Source: JANNAT01 sp031384605 | GTDB lineage: Bacteria > Pseudomonadota > Alphaproteobacteria > Rhodobacterales > Rhodobacteraceae | DNA length: 64,000 nucleotides | NCBI GenBank assembly: GCA_031384605.1 | Contig: JANNAT010000141.1 | Location: 186,001-250,000 of the forward strand | Reading direction: 5' to 3' | In this document: positions 51,251 through 60,380 of the stretch, one piece after another | How positions within the stretch are numbered: position 1 is the first letter of the stretch | Layout of the letters: each line of letters begins with the position of its first letter | Made by a program: the position numbers and the translations under genes | Notes under the pieces: generated by a model | The model's database searches: none | Seen by the model: only the letters and a program-made list of their open reading frames with translations | What the model was told of the DNA's origin: nothing

Positions 51251-53299
51251 TTACCGCCAAAGCCGGGCATAGGTTGCCATGCGGCCTTGCAGTTTTGACA
51301 GCAACCGCAGGCCCAGGCCGGTGTGGGTATCGGCACCCGTGGCCAGCCGATCCACCACCACTTCGGGCGGACAAGGGCGGCGGCTGACCGGATCGTAATA
51401 GCGCGGATAGGCGATCAGCGTCGCATAGGCCAGTTGCGCCAGATCGGGGCGGGGGTGACAGTTTGTTCGGCGGGGTGGCACGGCACCAAGATCATCGGTC
51501 AAACCCCAGCCTGCGTAAAACGGCGCGCCGAGGCAGGTAACCGGCTTGCCGCGCAACAGCGCCTCAAACCCCAGAAGGGATGTCATGGTAACGACAACGT
51601 CGCAGGCGTTAATCAGCGCGATGGGGTCGGCCTTTGTGGCAACAATATCTGACAAACCGTTCATATCTTTAGCAAAAATCACGCCGGGGCGCAGTCCGGC
51701 CTCAACATCTGGATGCGGTTTGTAGACGATCACGCTGTCTGGATATGCCGCGCGTGCGGCGCGCAGCAGGTCAAGATTGGTGCGCACATCGCCCGCACCC
51801 AGCCGGATCGAGGCGTCATCTTCCACTTGCCCCGGCACCAGAATGCGGTGGCCGGTGGGCAGATCAACGGCGATCCCCGCCAGATTGTATTTCGAAAGGC
51901 GCGCCGTGATCAGGTTTTGGATCAGGCTTTCGATACGCGCCTTTTGATCGGGCAAAAGCGGGGTTTGGATCAACCGTTCCAATCTGCTTTCGCGGGTGGG
52001 ATCATAGTAAATCCCCAAATCATCGGTCACCAGACTTAGCGGCGGCACCAGATCTGCCCCCAATCCACGCGAGCGTAAAAAGCCGTCTTCAACCCGGTGC
52101 ACAATAATGTCGGCGGGCAGGTCTGCTGGTTCCGTGCCCGCCCAAACCAACAATCCGCGCCCGGTGTCGCGCGCGGCCTGAACCGCAGCCGCGGGCGAAT
52201 CCTTGAAAATCAAAGGCATTTCGCGACCAAACACCTGTTGCAGCCGCCCGCGTTTCCACAGCCGCATGCCAAGGGCGACATGGCCCGCGCGGTCTGCCCG
52301 AAAGGCCCGCACTTCGGCTTCGATCTGATCCAGCGCCTGCTCAAAACTGCACAAGCGATCCCGGCAAGGATCATACCAAACCGGGGCCAAGATCATTGCG
52401 GCGGCGAATAACTGCTCTTTGCTTAACGCCCGGCCGCGCCGCGTGCTGGGATTTTCGTCGTGGCTTAGCCCCCAGCCCACATAAAAAGGCTGGCCAAAAA
52501 CGCGGGGGCGGTGGCCTGCCAGAATCGCCTCAAACCCCAGTTGCGATGACACCGTATAAACCGCGATCGCCCCTTTCAGCAGCCGCCATGGCGATACAGG
52601 ATCTTGCAGCACCGACACCACGCCGCCCGCATCAGACGCGCTGAAATGCCCCTGACGCAGGCCCAATTGGGTTTCCGGATGGGTCTTTATCACCACCCGA
52701 TTGCCCGGGAAATCGGTCTGCGCCGCAGCCAACATGTGTTGAAACGTCGCGGCCGTTGCGCCTGCATGTCGGATAGAGGCATCCCCCAGCGTTTGATCAA
52801 TGACCAGAACATAGCCGGGATCAGGCACACTACTGCCTGGGTTGTGAAGGTTGTATTTTGACAGATCAATTGCCTGAAGCCGCAATATCCCGTCCCGCGC
52901 GCGCATCAAAAGGTTTGAATCGTGCAAGAAATTCTGCGCAAGGATCGTCTCCAGCAGCGACGGCGACGCGCTGTCAAAATGCACACCGACTGGATCAATC
53001 ATCAATCCTATCGGCGCATCGCCCGCGCGGCCCGGACGAACGGATCGCAAGAACGCGTCTTCGATCCGCACCAAGGGCACGCGGTATCGCGCGGCAATAG
53101 CCTCACCGCGCGCGGCGTAAGACGAGCGGCCCCAGACCACGACGCCGTCACCGGGACGGGGCAAGCCAATCGCCAGATCATGCCCGGCCAGCGCCAGAAT
53201 GCGCCGCAGGCGCGGTTGCCGTAAAAAGCCGCCGTTGTAAAAACAAAGCCGCCGGGGGATGTTCCCGGCGACTGTTTCAATTGGCGATGGGCCGGACAT
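51251..53299 (-). CDS. kpsC: Capsule beta-Kdo glycosyltransferase KpsC
   Basis: 682 residues from ATG 53299; a frame from 53386 overlaps the wza-like stop and is unlikely. Two tandem Kdo-transferase units, each ending with a similar block: YVGWGLSHDENPSTRRGR...WYDP in the first half and YAGWGLTDDLGAVPPRRT...YYDP in the second. KpsC and KpsS build the poly-Kdo linker on lyso-phosphatidylglycerol that anchors group 2/3-type capsules. Third gene of the kpsS-wza-kpsC run, 8 bp after the export gene. Confidence 0.93.
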   Translation of the reverse strand: MSGPSPIETVAGNIPRRLCFYNGGFLRQPRLRRILALAGHDLAIGLPRPGDGVVVWGRSSYAARGEAIAARYRVPLVRIEDAFLRSVRPGRAGDAPIGLMIDPVGVHFDSASPSLLETILAQNFLHDSNLLMRARDGILRLQAIDLSKYNLHNPGSSVPDPGYVLVIDQTLGDASIRHAGATAATFQHMLAAAQTDFPGNRVVIKTHPETQLGLRQGHFSASDAGGVVSVLQDPVSPWRLLKGAIAVYTVSSQLGFEAILAGHRPRVFGQPFYVGWGLSHDENPSTRRGRALSKEQLFAAAMILAPVWYDPCRDRLCSFEQALDQIEAEVRAFRADRAGHVALGMRLWKRGRLQQVFGREMPLIFKDSPAAAVQAARDTGRGLLVWAGTEPADLPADIIVHRVEDGFLRSRGLGADLVPPLSLVTDDLGIYYDPTRESRLERLIQTPLLPDQKARIESLIQNLITARLSKYNLAGIAVDLPTGHRILVPGQVEDDASIRLGAGDVRTNLDLLRAARAAYPDSVIVYKPHPDVEAGLRPGVIFAKDMNGLSDIVATKADPIALINACDVVVTMTSLLGFEALLRGKPVTCLGAPFYAGWGLTDDLGAVPPRRTNCHPRPDLAQLAYATLIAYPRYYDPVSRRPCPPEVVVDRLATGADTHTGLGLRLLSKLQGRMATYARLWR

Positions 53300-53307
53300 A
53301 CCTTGCT

Positions 53308-54447
53308 TTAGCCGCCAGAAGCCGTGGTGCCAAGCGATGTTGCTGCTCCCGCAGTACCGGTGATGGCTGTCAAAGTTTTCTGCCACTGCACAAACGGCGC
53401 TTCGGTGACGTATACCGTATCACCGTCGCGGACAACGAAATCGCGGGCCTCAAACATGCCGGTGGGTTGGGTGAGATCCAGCACATAAACCATGCGCTGA
53501 TCGCCTTGCAAATCGCGGCGGCCCAAAACGGCATTGGCAATTTCGGCGGGTTCATTGCGGAACACAAAAACGCCCGTCGGATCTGCGCTGGCAGTGTTCA
53601 AGCCGCCAACAATCGCAATCGCCTCAATCGCCGACAGGGTTTGGGTTTCAAAGGTCACACGGTTTTGCGTTCCCGTGGCCCCCAATGCCACAAAGGCCCG
53701 GGTGTCTCTTTCCACAATAATCTTATCACCCGCCCGCAAGGCAATGTCCAAACCGGGGTTCGAATACAGATCCTGCAACCAGATCTGCCCGGTTTTGCCG
53801 CCGCGCGTTACACGCACAATCGCGGTTTCGGGTTCAATCGAAACACCCCCCGCTTTGGTCAGCATCGTGGCCAGCGTGCGGGTAGGGCGTTCGATGGGAT
53901 AGATGCCTTGGGCCCCGGCAAAACCGGCGATCGACACGGTCGAACCGTCGCCCGCCAGCCGTTGCACCTGCACTTGCGGGTCAGGCGTTTGGGTATCCAG
54001 CTTTTTGGTGATGATATCGCGCAAGCCATCCGGCGATTGCCCCGCCGCTTTGATCTTGCCCGCATAGGGCACAAAGATAAAGCCCGCACCGTCAACCTGA
54101 ATTTCGGTCAGGGCCGATACGCGCTGACCGGTGTTGCCCAACAGCGGATCGTCTTTGACGTTTTCATAAATCGTCAGGCCCAAAACATCCCCGGGCGAGA
54201 TTTGGTCTGATCCGAGAATTCCTGCGTTGCGGAAATCTGATCCAAAGCCAAAGGAGGGCACCACCGCTGTGGCGCGCGTGACGCGTGAATTGACCGTGAC
54301 GATAAAGGCATCCCCTTCCTTCAGCACAGACCCTTTGTATATTTCCGCTTTGTTAGGCCCTGACCGCGGCAACCCACAGGCGGCAACCATGCCAAAAATA
54401 GCCAAAAGGGCAAGCGCCTGCGCCCCCCTTGATATTAACGTCACCAC
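53308..54447 (-). CDS. Capsule polysaccharide export outer-membrane lipoprotein (Wza/KpsD family)
   Basis: 379 residues, GTG start at 54447 (a second GTG follows at once) with AGGAG upstream. Lipobox VAAC near residue 24. Poly_export domain: SPGDVLGLTIYENV, ALTEIQVDGAGFIFVPYAGKIKAAGQ, then two SLBB-like units (VSIAGFAGAQGIYPI, VALGATGTQNRVTF). Forms the outer-membrane channel of a capsule exporter. The partner inner-membrane proteins KpsE/M/T are not in this window. Confidence 0.9.
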   Translation of the reverse strand: MVTLISRGAQALALLAIFGMVAACGLPRSGPNKAEIYKGSVLKEGDAFIVTVNSRVTRATAVVPSFGFGSDFRNAGILGSDQISPGDVLGLTIYENVKDDPLLGNTGQRVSALTEIQVDGAGFIFVPYAGKIKAAGQSPDGLRDIITKKLDTQTPDPQVQVQRLAGDGSTVSIAGFAGAQGIYPIERPTRTLATMLTKAGGVSIEPETAIVRVTRGGKTGQIWLQDLYSNPGLDIALRAGDKIIVERDTRAFVALGATGTQNRVTFETQTLSAIEAIAIVGGLNTASADPTGVFVFRNEPAEIANAVLGRRDLQGDQRMVYVLDLTQPTGMFEARDFVVRDGDTVYVTEAPFVQWQKTLTAITGTAGAATSLGTTASGG

Positions 54448-54553
54448 TGCTCGGGCTCCTTTAGATGGATTTGCCTCAAGTATTTTTCTGCCTCAACTTT
54501 AACTTGTAACCCTACATAAAGACGAAACAATACGCCAGTCTTCTGTTTATTGT

Positions 54554-55843
54554 TCAGTTAACCAGCCGCAACTGTTGCCGTGGTGCCGCGTTCCCGGATG
54601 TCAGCGCATCGTAGGGATCTTCGGCTTGCAGCATCATATCTACCACCTGTCGTAGCAATTCACGCCGCGACCGCGAACTGTAGAATCCGCCGGGCACCTG
54701 GCTGGTTTCCAGCAGGTAATGCCGGTAATCGCGGTAGGCGCGGCTGTCGGGGCGGGTGGGTTGGCTGAAAAAGTCAGGAAGGGATTGGGTTGAGACGAAT
54801 TCAGGCTTGGCATAGACCGCCGCACCAAAGGTTTTCAAGGGCAACCCGCGCCACAAAACCTGCTGTCCGGCGGTGGAATTAACGGTGATGGCAGATCGTG
54901 CGTGGTTCAACAACGCCGCCAGTTTGCCACCCCGCACGAAATGCACCCGCGCTGTCACCCCATGCAGCGCCGCCAACCGCCTGATTTCGCGCGCCACCGG
55001 CACCCGGCCATCTTCCAAAGGGTGTGCTTTGAACACGATATGATGGTGCGGGGCCGCCCCTTTGGCAAAGCCGTCCATCACCACATCCAGAAAATCCGTC
55101 ATCGACTTGAACGGCGAATGCATCTGAAAACTGGCGTCATGTTCCAGTTGCAACAGCACCAGATGATAGGGAAATCCACCGTGTTTGATGCGAAACGTCG
55201 CGGCCATGCGCCCCCAGCGGTGGAACGGCAATAAGATCAACCTTTTGACATACAGCGCAAATTCCTGCCCAACCGTCAGGCTGCGGTGCGGGCGGAAATT
55301 GCGAAAATCCCAGAACCCGGTCAGCACGAACCAATGATACAAGGCACCCCAGAACATGTGCTGGCGCATGTCGCCCCAACGCGCGGGGGCATCTGGCAGC
55401 TCCATATCAAATTGTTCCAGCGCCTTTTGCATCTGTGGCACAGTCATCTGCATCAGCCGCGAATGGCCATTGGCGCCGCCGCGTTCATAGGTGATCCAAT
55501 AGGGGCGCAGATAGCCTTCTTCAAACACATGCACAGTTAACCCTGCCGCGCGGGCCGCAATCACGGCTGCGGCATGGATGGGCCGGGTATCGCCGTAAAG
55601 CACGATATCGGTGATGGATTTATCGGCAATCACGGCCGTAATTGCCACGGGCCAGTCGGCAATCGTGCCGCGGTAGGGAATAAAGCTGTCGGCATCAAAC
55701 CAAAACGCCCGATCCCCGCGATTAAAGCCAACGCGCCAAACCTGCGCCCCCGCCGCGCGCAGCATTTTGCCCAAGCGATGAAAGTAAGGCCCATGCGGGC
55801 CCTGCAAAAACAAAAACCGCCGATTATTCCCCGACACCTGCAT
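54554..55843 (-). CDS. kpsS: Capsule beta-Kdo glycosyltransferase KpsS
   Basis: 429 residues from ATG 55843 (MQVSGNNRRFLFLQGPHG); a frame from 55873 adds 10 residues. KpsS/LipB family: FLFLQGPHGPYFHRLGKMLRAAGAQVWRVGFNRGDRAFW, VFEEGYLRPYWITYERGG, FKAHPLEDGR and NSTAGQQVLWRGLPLKTFG. It adds the first Kdo to the lipid acceptor, KpsC extending it. First gene of the capsule run. Confidence 0.92.
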   Translation of the reverse strand: MQVSGNNRRFLFLQGPHGPYFHRLGKMLRAAGAQVWRVGFNRGDRAFWFDADSFIPYRGTIADWPVAITAVIADKSITDIVLYGDTRPIHAAAVIAARAAGLTVHVFEEGYLRPYWITYERGGANGHSRLMQMTVPQMQKALEQFDMELPDAPARWGDMRQHMFWGALYHWFVLTGFWDFRNFRPHRSLTVGQEFALYVKRLILLPFHRWGRMAATFRIKHGGFPYHLVLLQLEHDASFQMHSPFKSMTDFLDVVMDGFAKGAAPHHHIVFKAHPLEDGRVPVAREIRRLAALHGVTARVHFVRGGKLAALLNHARSAITVNSTAGQQVLWRGLPLKTFGAAVYAKPEFVSTQSLPDFFSQPTRPDSRAYRDYRHYLLETSQVPGGFYSSRSRRELLRQVVDMMLQAEDPYDALTSGNAAPRQQLRLVN

Positions 55844-56011
55844 TCGCCCGCCTTTTCTCCAGTGTCTGCGCATCCGTTGCAGTCTAAAAGGGGAATTCTT
55901 CCGTGATGTTAACCAATAGGCGCAAAGCGCGACAAATTTGAGGCGGTTTGTCAGACTTGCCGAACGGGGCTGCTGGGGTTACGTCAAAAGAGCCATAAAG
56001 AGGGTGCTGCG

Positions 56012-56614
56012 ATGTTTACCGGAATTGTAACGGATATGGGCGAAGTGCTGTCATTACAGCAGCAGGGCGATTTGCGGGCGCGGATCGGCACTGTCTATGA
56101 TGTGGCGGGCATTGATATTGGCGCGTCGATTGCCTGCGAAGGCGTGTGCCTGACGGTGGTGGCGTTGGGCACCAGCCCGCGCAACTGGTTTGAGGTGCAA
56201 ATCTCGGCGGAAACGGTGTCGAAAACCAATATTGGCCGCAATGGTTGGCCTGAGGGAACAAAGTTGAATTTGGAACGCGCGTTGAAGGTGGGCGATGAAT
56301 TGGGCGGGCATATCGTGTCTGGCCATGTTGATGGCGTGGCCGAAGTGGTGCGGATTATGCCTGAGGGCGCATCGGTTCGGGTGACCTTTCGCGCGCCGGA
56401 AGCCTTGGCAAAGTTCATCGCGCAAAAGGGGTCGATCACCCTTAACGGCACGTCGTTGACGGTGAACGAAGTGGATGGCTGCGACTTTGGCATCAACTTT
56501 ATCCCGCATACGCAGGCCGTCACCACGTGGGGGCAGGTGGCTTTGGGTGATCTGGTCAATCTGGAAGTTGACACGATGGCGCGCTATGTCGCACGGCTGC
56601 GCGAATGGCAGTAA
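56012..56614 (+). CDS. ribE: Riboflavin synthase, alpha chain
   Basis: 200 residues. Two tandem lumazine-binding domains: MFTGIVTDMGEV...GASIACEGVCLTVV and GGHIVSGHVDGVAEV...SITLNGTSLTVNEVDG. Disproportionates two lumazines to riboflavin. First gene of ribE-ribB-ribH-nusB; no FMN riboswitch is visible in the 168-bp leader and ribD is not in the window. Confidence 0.95.
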   Translation: MFTGIVTDMGEVLSLQQQGDLRARIGTVYDVAGIDIGASIACEGVCLTVVALGTSPRNWFEVQISAETVSKTNIGRNGWPEGTKLNLERALKVGDELGGHIVSGHVDGVAEVVRIMPEGASVRVTFRAPEALAKFIAQKGSITLNGTSLTVNEVDGCDFGINFIPHTQAVTTWGQVALGDLVNLEVDTMARYVARLREWQ

Positions 56615-56756
56615 TCGGGCAGGCGTGGCCTGACCGGCTGCAATTGAGCGCGATTTAATTCTGCACAGAACATGTGAGCCTGTGCGGCAAGCCATGCACT
56701 GGCCTTTGCGCACCGTTCGCGGTAAGCCACCCCATTCCTTTGGCCCGGACACCACC

Positions 56757-57857
56757 ATGACACAGACCAAAACCGCCTATTCTGACGCGATATCCAGCAT
56801 CGAAGAAATCATCGACGATGCCCGCAATGGCCGGATGTTCATTCTGGTCGATCATGAGGATCGCGAAAACGAAGGTGATCTGGTGATCCCCGCGCAGATG
56901 GCCACACCTGAGGCGGTGAATTTCATGGCCAAACACGGGCGCGGGTTGATTTGCCTGACACTGACGGGCGAGCGGATTGATCAGTTGGGTTTGCCCTTAA
57001 TGGCGTCGAAAAATTCCAGTCGGCATGAAACCGCCTTTACCGTTTCAATCGAGGCGCGCGAAGGCGTTGATACCGGCATCTCCGCCAAAGACCGCGCGCT
57101 GACGGTGGCGGTGGCGATTGATCCCAAATCGGGGCCGCAAGATCTGGCCACGCCCGGGCATATCTTTCCGCTCCGCGCCCGCGATGGCGGCGTGTTGGTG
57201 CGCGCAGGCCATACCGAGGCGGCTGTTGATGTCTCGCGCCTTGCCGGGTTAAATCCCAGCGGTGTGATCTGCGAGATTATGAATGACGACGGCACCATGG
57301 CGCGGCTGCCCGATCTGGTGGCCTTTGCCCAAAAGCATAACCTGAAAATCGGCACGATTTCCGATCTGATCGCCTACCGCCGCCGTCACGATAATCTGGT
57401 GCGCGAACAAGCGGTGAAACGGGTGCATTCGGTGCATGGCGGCGATTGGCTGATGCGCATTTTCGCCGATGAAACCCAAGGGGCCGAACATATCATCCTG
57501 ACCAAGGGCGATTTGTCGGGTGATGGGCCGGTTTTGGTGCGGATGCACGCGCTGAACCCGTTGGAAGACGTGCTGGGCATTGGCGATGGTCATGTCGGCG
57601 ATCTGCAAGGGGCGATGCGGATCATTGCGGCGGCCGGGCGGGGCGTGGTTGTGCTGTTGCGCGACACGGCGATGAAACTGGTGCAGGACGGCGAGGCAAG
57701 CCCGCAAACCTTGCGGCAATATGGGCTTGGCGCGCAAATTCTGTCGGCACTGGGCCTGACTGAAATCACCCTTGTCACCAATTCACGCGCCCCCAAAGTG
57801 GTGGGGCTAGAGGCGTATGGGCTGTCGATCAGCGGCACCCGCGCGATTGAAGGATAG
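56757..57857 (+). CDS. ribB: 3,4-dihydroxy-2-butanone-4-phosphate synthase with decayed GTP cyclohydrolase II domain (RibBX type)
   Basis: 366 residues from ATG 56757; a frame from 56682 adds 25 residues. The N-terminal RibB half is intact: DHEDRENEGDLV, GRGLICLTL and HTEAAVDVSRLAGL. In the RibA half the zinc cysteines (normally CxxG...RCDCG) are missing; the aligned segment reads VRMHALNPLEDVLGIGDGHVGD. It therefore probably makes only the four-carbon unit, as described for RibBX proteins of proteobacteria. Confidence 0.93.
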   Translation: MTQTKTAYSDAISSIEEIIDDARNGRMFILVDHEDRENEGDLVIPAQMATPEAVNFMAKHGRGLICLTLTGERIDQLGLPLMASKNSSRHETAFTVSIEAREGVDTGISAKDRALTVAVAIDPKSGPQDLATPGHIFPLRARDGGVLVRAGHTEAAVDVSRLAGLNPSGVICEIMNDDGTMARLPDLVAFAQKHNLKIGTISDLIAYRRRHDNLVREQAVKRVHSVHGGDWLMRIFADETQGAEHIILTKGDLSGDGPVLVRMHALNPLEDVLGIGDGHVGDLQGAMRIIAAAGRGVVVLLRDTAMKLVQDGEASPQTLRQYGLGAQILSALGLTEITLVTNSRAPKVVGLEAYGLSISGTRAIEG

Positions 57858-57860
57858 ATT

Positions 57861-58361
57861 ATGGCGGCGTCCGAGACACATTACATCCTGCCAGCCCCCA
57901 GCTTTGACAAGCCGGTTAAGCTGTTGATCGTGGTGGCACCTTACTACAAAGACATTACCGATCAGATGGTTGCAGGCGCGCGGACAGCGGCACTGGCCTG
58001 CGGGGCCGAGGTTGATTTGATCGAAGTGCCAGGCGCGCTTGAGGTGCCAACAGCGATTGGCATGGCCGAACGACTGGCGAAATTTGACGGCTATGTGGCG
58101 CTTGGCTGCGTGATCCGCGGCGAGACGACGCATTATGACACGGTCTGCAAAGACAGCAGCAACGGGTTGATGTTGCTGGGGCTGCAAGGATCGGCGATTG
58201 GCAATGGCATCTTGACGGTGGAAAACCGGGCGCAGGCGCTGGCGCGCGCCGAAGTGGCGGGCCAGAACAAAGGCGGCGGTGCCGCAATGGCGGCCTTGCA
58301 CCTGATCGCATTGTCGCGCACATGGGCGGGCCAGACCAAAGGGATCGGGTTTCGCGCATGA
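57861..58361 (+). CDS. ribH: 6,7-dimethyl-8-ribityllumazine synthase
   Basis: 166 residues, 3 bp after ribB. Condenses the ribB product with the pyrimidine to lumazine. Visible: VEVPGALEVP-type EVPGALEVPTAIG, GCVIRGETTHYD (catalytic His) and NGILTVENRAQALARA. The stop overlaps nusB by ATGA. Confidence 0.95.
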   Translation: MAASETHYILPAPSFDKPVKLLIVVAPYYKDITDQMVAGARTAALACGAEVDLIEVPGALEVPTAIGMAERLAKFDGYVALGCVIRGETTHYDTVCKDSSNGLMLLGLQGSAIGNGILTVENRAQALARAEVAGQNKGGGAAMAALHLIALSRTWAGQTKGIGFRA

Positions 58362-58855
58362 CCAAGACTGACAAGGCCACATCTGATGCGGCGCGTGCGG
58401 CCAAAAAGCAGATGAAATCGGCGTCGCGGCTTTATGCCGTGCAGGCGCTGTTTCAAATGGAGGCGTCGGGGCAAACCGTTGAAGCCATCGCGCGCGAGTT
58501 TGAAACCCACCGCTTTGGCGCGGTTTATGACGGCTGCGAGATGGCCGAAGGCGACGTCGATCACTTCCGTGCAGTGGTTGAACATGCGGTGAACTGGCAG
58601 GCGAAGATTGACCAGATGACCGACCGCGCTTTGGTGGCGAAATGGCCGATCGACCGGATCGACCCGGTGCTGCGTGCGCTGTTCCGGGCTGCGGCAGCCG
58701 AAATGTGCGAAATGGTCACGCCGCCAAAGGTGGTGATCACCGAATATGTTGATGTGGCAAAGGCGTTTTTTCCGTCGGGCAAAGAACCCAAATTTGTGAA
58801 TGCGGTGCTGGACCACATGGCGCATGAGGCCAATCCCGGGGCGTTTGCGAAATAA
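58358..58855 (+). CDS. nusB: Transcription antitermination factor NusB
   Basis: 165 residues from ATG 58358 overlapping the ribH stop; a frame from 58322 adds 12 residues. All-helical RNA-binding protein for rRNA antitermination with NusE. Typical segments: SRLYAVQALFQMEASG, LRALFRAAAAEMC and VITEYVDVAKAFFPSGKEPKFVNAVLDHMA. rib-nusB linkage is general in proteobacteria. Confidence 0.94.
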   Translation: MTKTDKATSDAARAAKKQMKSASRLYAVQALFQMEASGQTVEAIAREFETHRFGAVYDGCEMAEGDVDHFRAVVEHAVNWQAKIDQMTDRALVAKWPIDRIDPVLRALFRAAAAEMCEMVTPPKVVITEYVDVAKAFFPSGKEPKFVNAVLDHMAHEANPGAFAK

Positions 58856-58913
58856 CTGCGGCTGATTGCGGCAAAACCACTTCAGGAAAAAAGTATTTAT
58901 TTATAAGATATTG

Positions 58914-58937
58914 GCCGGGACAGCAGCCCCGGCTTTT
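58914..58937 (+). terminator. Terminator after the rib-nusB operon
   Basis: GCCGGG (58914-58919), 8-nt loop, CCCGGC (58928-58933), then TTTT. Confidence 0.85.
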
Positions 58938-59080
58938 ACATTATTCGGCATAAACTCGCCACCACAACACAACTTGAACGTGCGGATCGGAACCGATCGG
59001 CTACACTGGCGTTCCTCACATGTGACTGCGACATCTCAGACCACGCGCCGCAAGGCACCGCAACGTTCAGAGGACGAAAA

Positions 59081-59914
59081 ATGACTCATGTTTTAAAAAT
59101 CGCGGCTGTTTCAGCCTTAGCAATGGTATTGGCTGCCCCCGCCAGTTTTGCTCAATCAACTTTGTCGGGCACCGAAGCCCTGAATGATCGTCTTGACGAC
59201 ATTGAGCGTGATATCAATGACGATATGGCACGGGCTGAAGACGCATCGCGTTTCGGCAACCCGGAATTTCGTCCCGGATTGTCGGGCAGCGCGTCATTGG
59301 GCTATTCGGGCCAGACCGGCAACAATGAATCGCAGGAATTCTCGTTGGGGACGCGCCTGCGCTTTGCCAGCGGCCAATTTGTGCAAACCATTGGCGTGGC
59401 AATGAATTTTGCCGACGACGCCGGGGTAACAACCAAAGAAGACGTATTTGGCGTGTATGATGCCAATTATTATCTGAACGACAAGTTCTACCTCTTCGGC
59501 TTGGGCCGGGTTGAATCTGACGGCTTGGCAGACACCGTGGACGAGTTTCAGACCGACGCCTTTCTTGGCTTTGGTCCGGGCTACCGTATCGTCAACACGC
59601 CAGACATGACTTGGCGCGTCCAGGCCGGTATCGGGGTCAGCTATCTTGAAAACGGTTTGGGCGACAGCGAAACTGACACCGGCTACATCGCCTCGTCGCG
59701 GTTTTACTATGCCTTCAACGAAAATGTTTTTGCCACCAATGACACCGATATTCTTAAATCGGACACTGCGTTGCGCATCAACAACGATCTTGGCGTCAAC
59801 CTTAAGATGACCGAGACGTTTTCGACCCGTGTCAGCTATCTGACGGAATACAACGACAGCCGCGCGATCCGCGCTGACAACAAGTTGGGAATTTCGCTCG
59901 TCTACGGCTTTTAA
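59081..59914 (+). CDS. DUF481 outer-membrane protein
   Basis: 277 residues; GAGGACGAAAA precedes the ATG. Signal peptide ends SFA/QS, then a short coiled-coil-like acidic helix (ALNDRLDDIERDINDDMARAED), then a barrel of alternating strands ending in an aromatic residue (ISLVYGF), as outer-membrane barrels do. The DUF481 family is salt- or stress-linked in some bacteria. Single gene with a bidirectional terminator downstream. Confidence 0.85.
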   Translation: MTHVLKIAAVSALAMVLAAPASFAQSTLSGTEALNDRLDDIERDINDDMARAEDASRFGNPEFRPGLSGSASLGYSGQTGNNESQEFSLGTRLRFASGQFVQTIGVAMNFADDAGVTTKEDVFGVYDANYYLNDKFYLFGLGRVESDGLADTVDEFQTDAFLGFGPGYRIVNTPDMTWRVQAGIGVSYLENGLGDSETDTGYIASSRFYYAFNENVFATNDTDILKSDTALRINNDLGVNLKMTETFSTRVSYLTEYNDSRAIRADNKLGISLVYGF

Positions 59915-59990
59915 GTGTTTCGGGTTTTCGTTGAATTCTTTTTCAACCTAAGCCCGCAACGCCCTGATCCCTCGGGGGCCAGAGTGAAAC

Positions 59991-60019
59991 AAAAGGGGCA
60001 GGGCAACCTGCCCCTTTTT
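59991..60019. terminator. Bidirectional terminator
   Basis: AAAAGGGGCAGG (59991-60002), 4-nt loop, CCTGCCCCTTTT (60007-60018), with T tracts on both strands. Ends the DUF481 mRNA on plus and the candidate RNA at 60038-60200 on minus. Confidence 0.92.
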
Positions 60020-60037
60020 CGTATGGCGGGGTTAAGG

Positions 60038-60200
60038 TGACGGAAACCGCAGCAGCCGTGGCGGCGTGAATTTCCCGAGAGCCTGAGTGTTCAGGTTGGT
60101 CGCCAGATACCAGGGCCAAGACCCTGACAGAGCCAGCTCCCTCGGAGATGCTTATCGGCCACTGGAAAAGGGCCACACACGCGCAGAGCAGTAACCGTCA
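60038..60200 (-). ncRNA. Candidate structured non-coding RNA, about 165 nt plus terminator
   Basis: On the minus strand TTGCAA (60229-60234), 17-nt spacer and TACCTT (60206-60211) place a start near 60199-60200. There TGACGG begins a helix closed by CCGTCA (60038-60043), extended by ACTGC/GCGGT. Inside are GTGGC/GCCAC, TTTCC/GGAAA, CCGAGGG/CTCTCGG (one G-U) and hairpins CAGGG-CCCTG and CCTGA-TCAGG. The terminator at 59991-60019 ends it. The rod shape and length are compatible with a 6S-like or other housekeeping RNA, but I cannot identify the family. A long minus-strand frame through it (60091-60501) is not a convincing protein. Confidence 0.5.
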
Positions 60201-60380
60201 TGGGTAAGGTAGGCTTATGGGGCGGGGGTTGCAAGAGGGGTGTGTTGGGGGAAGGGATGACGCGATTTCCGCTTTGTGACCATTGTAGAAACTTTGCGCT
60301 GATCATTTGTTTTGATAAACGGGAAAGGAGTAGATACTGGCGCGCCGTATCGGTTTTGGGGGCAACGGTGGAGTAAATCG

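Noticed and set aside
55860..56011. FMN riboswitch upstream of ribE
   Set aside because: I looked for the conserved AGGG...GGTGAAATTCC and later RFN segments and found none in the leader.
60020..60220. Cobalamin, glycine, SRP, RNase P or tmRNA identity for the structured stretch
   Set aside because: A GGCCACTGG string and GGAAA loops resemble parts of these RNAs, but the required order of conserved elements is absent on both strands.
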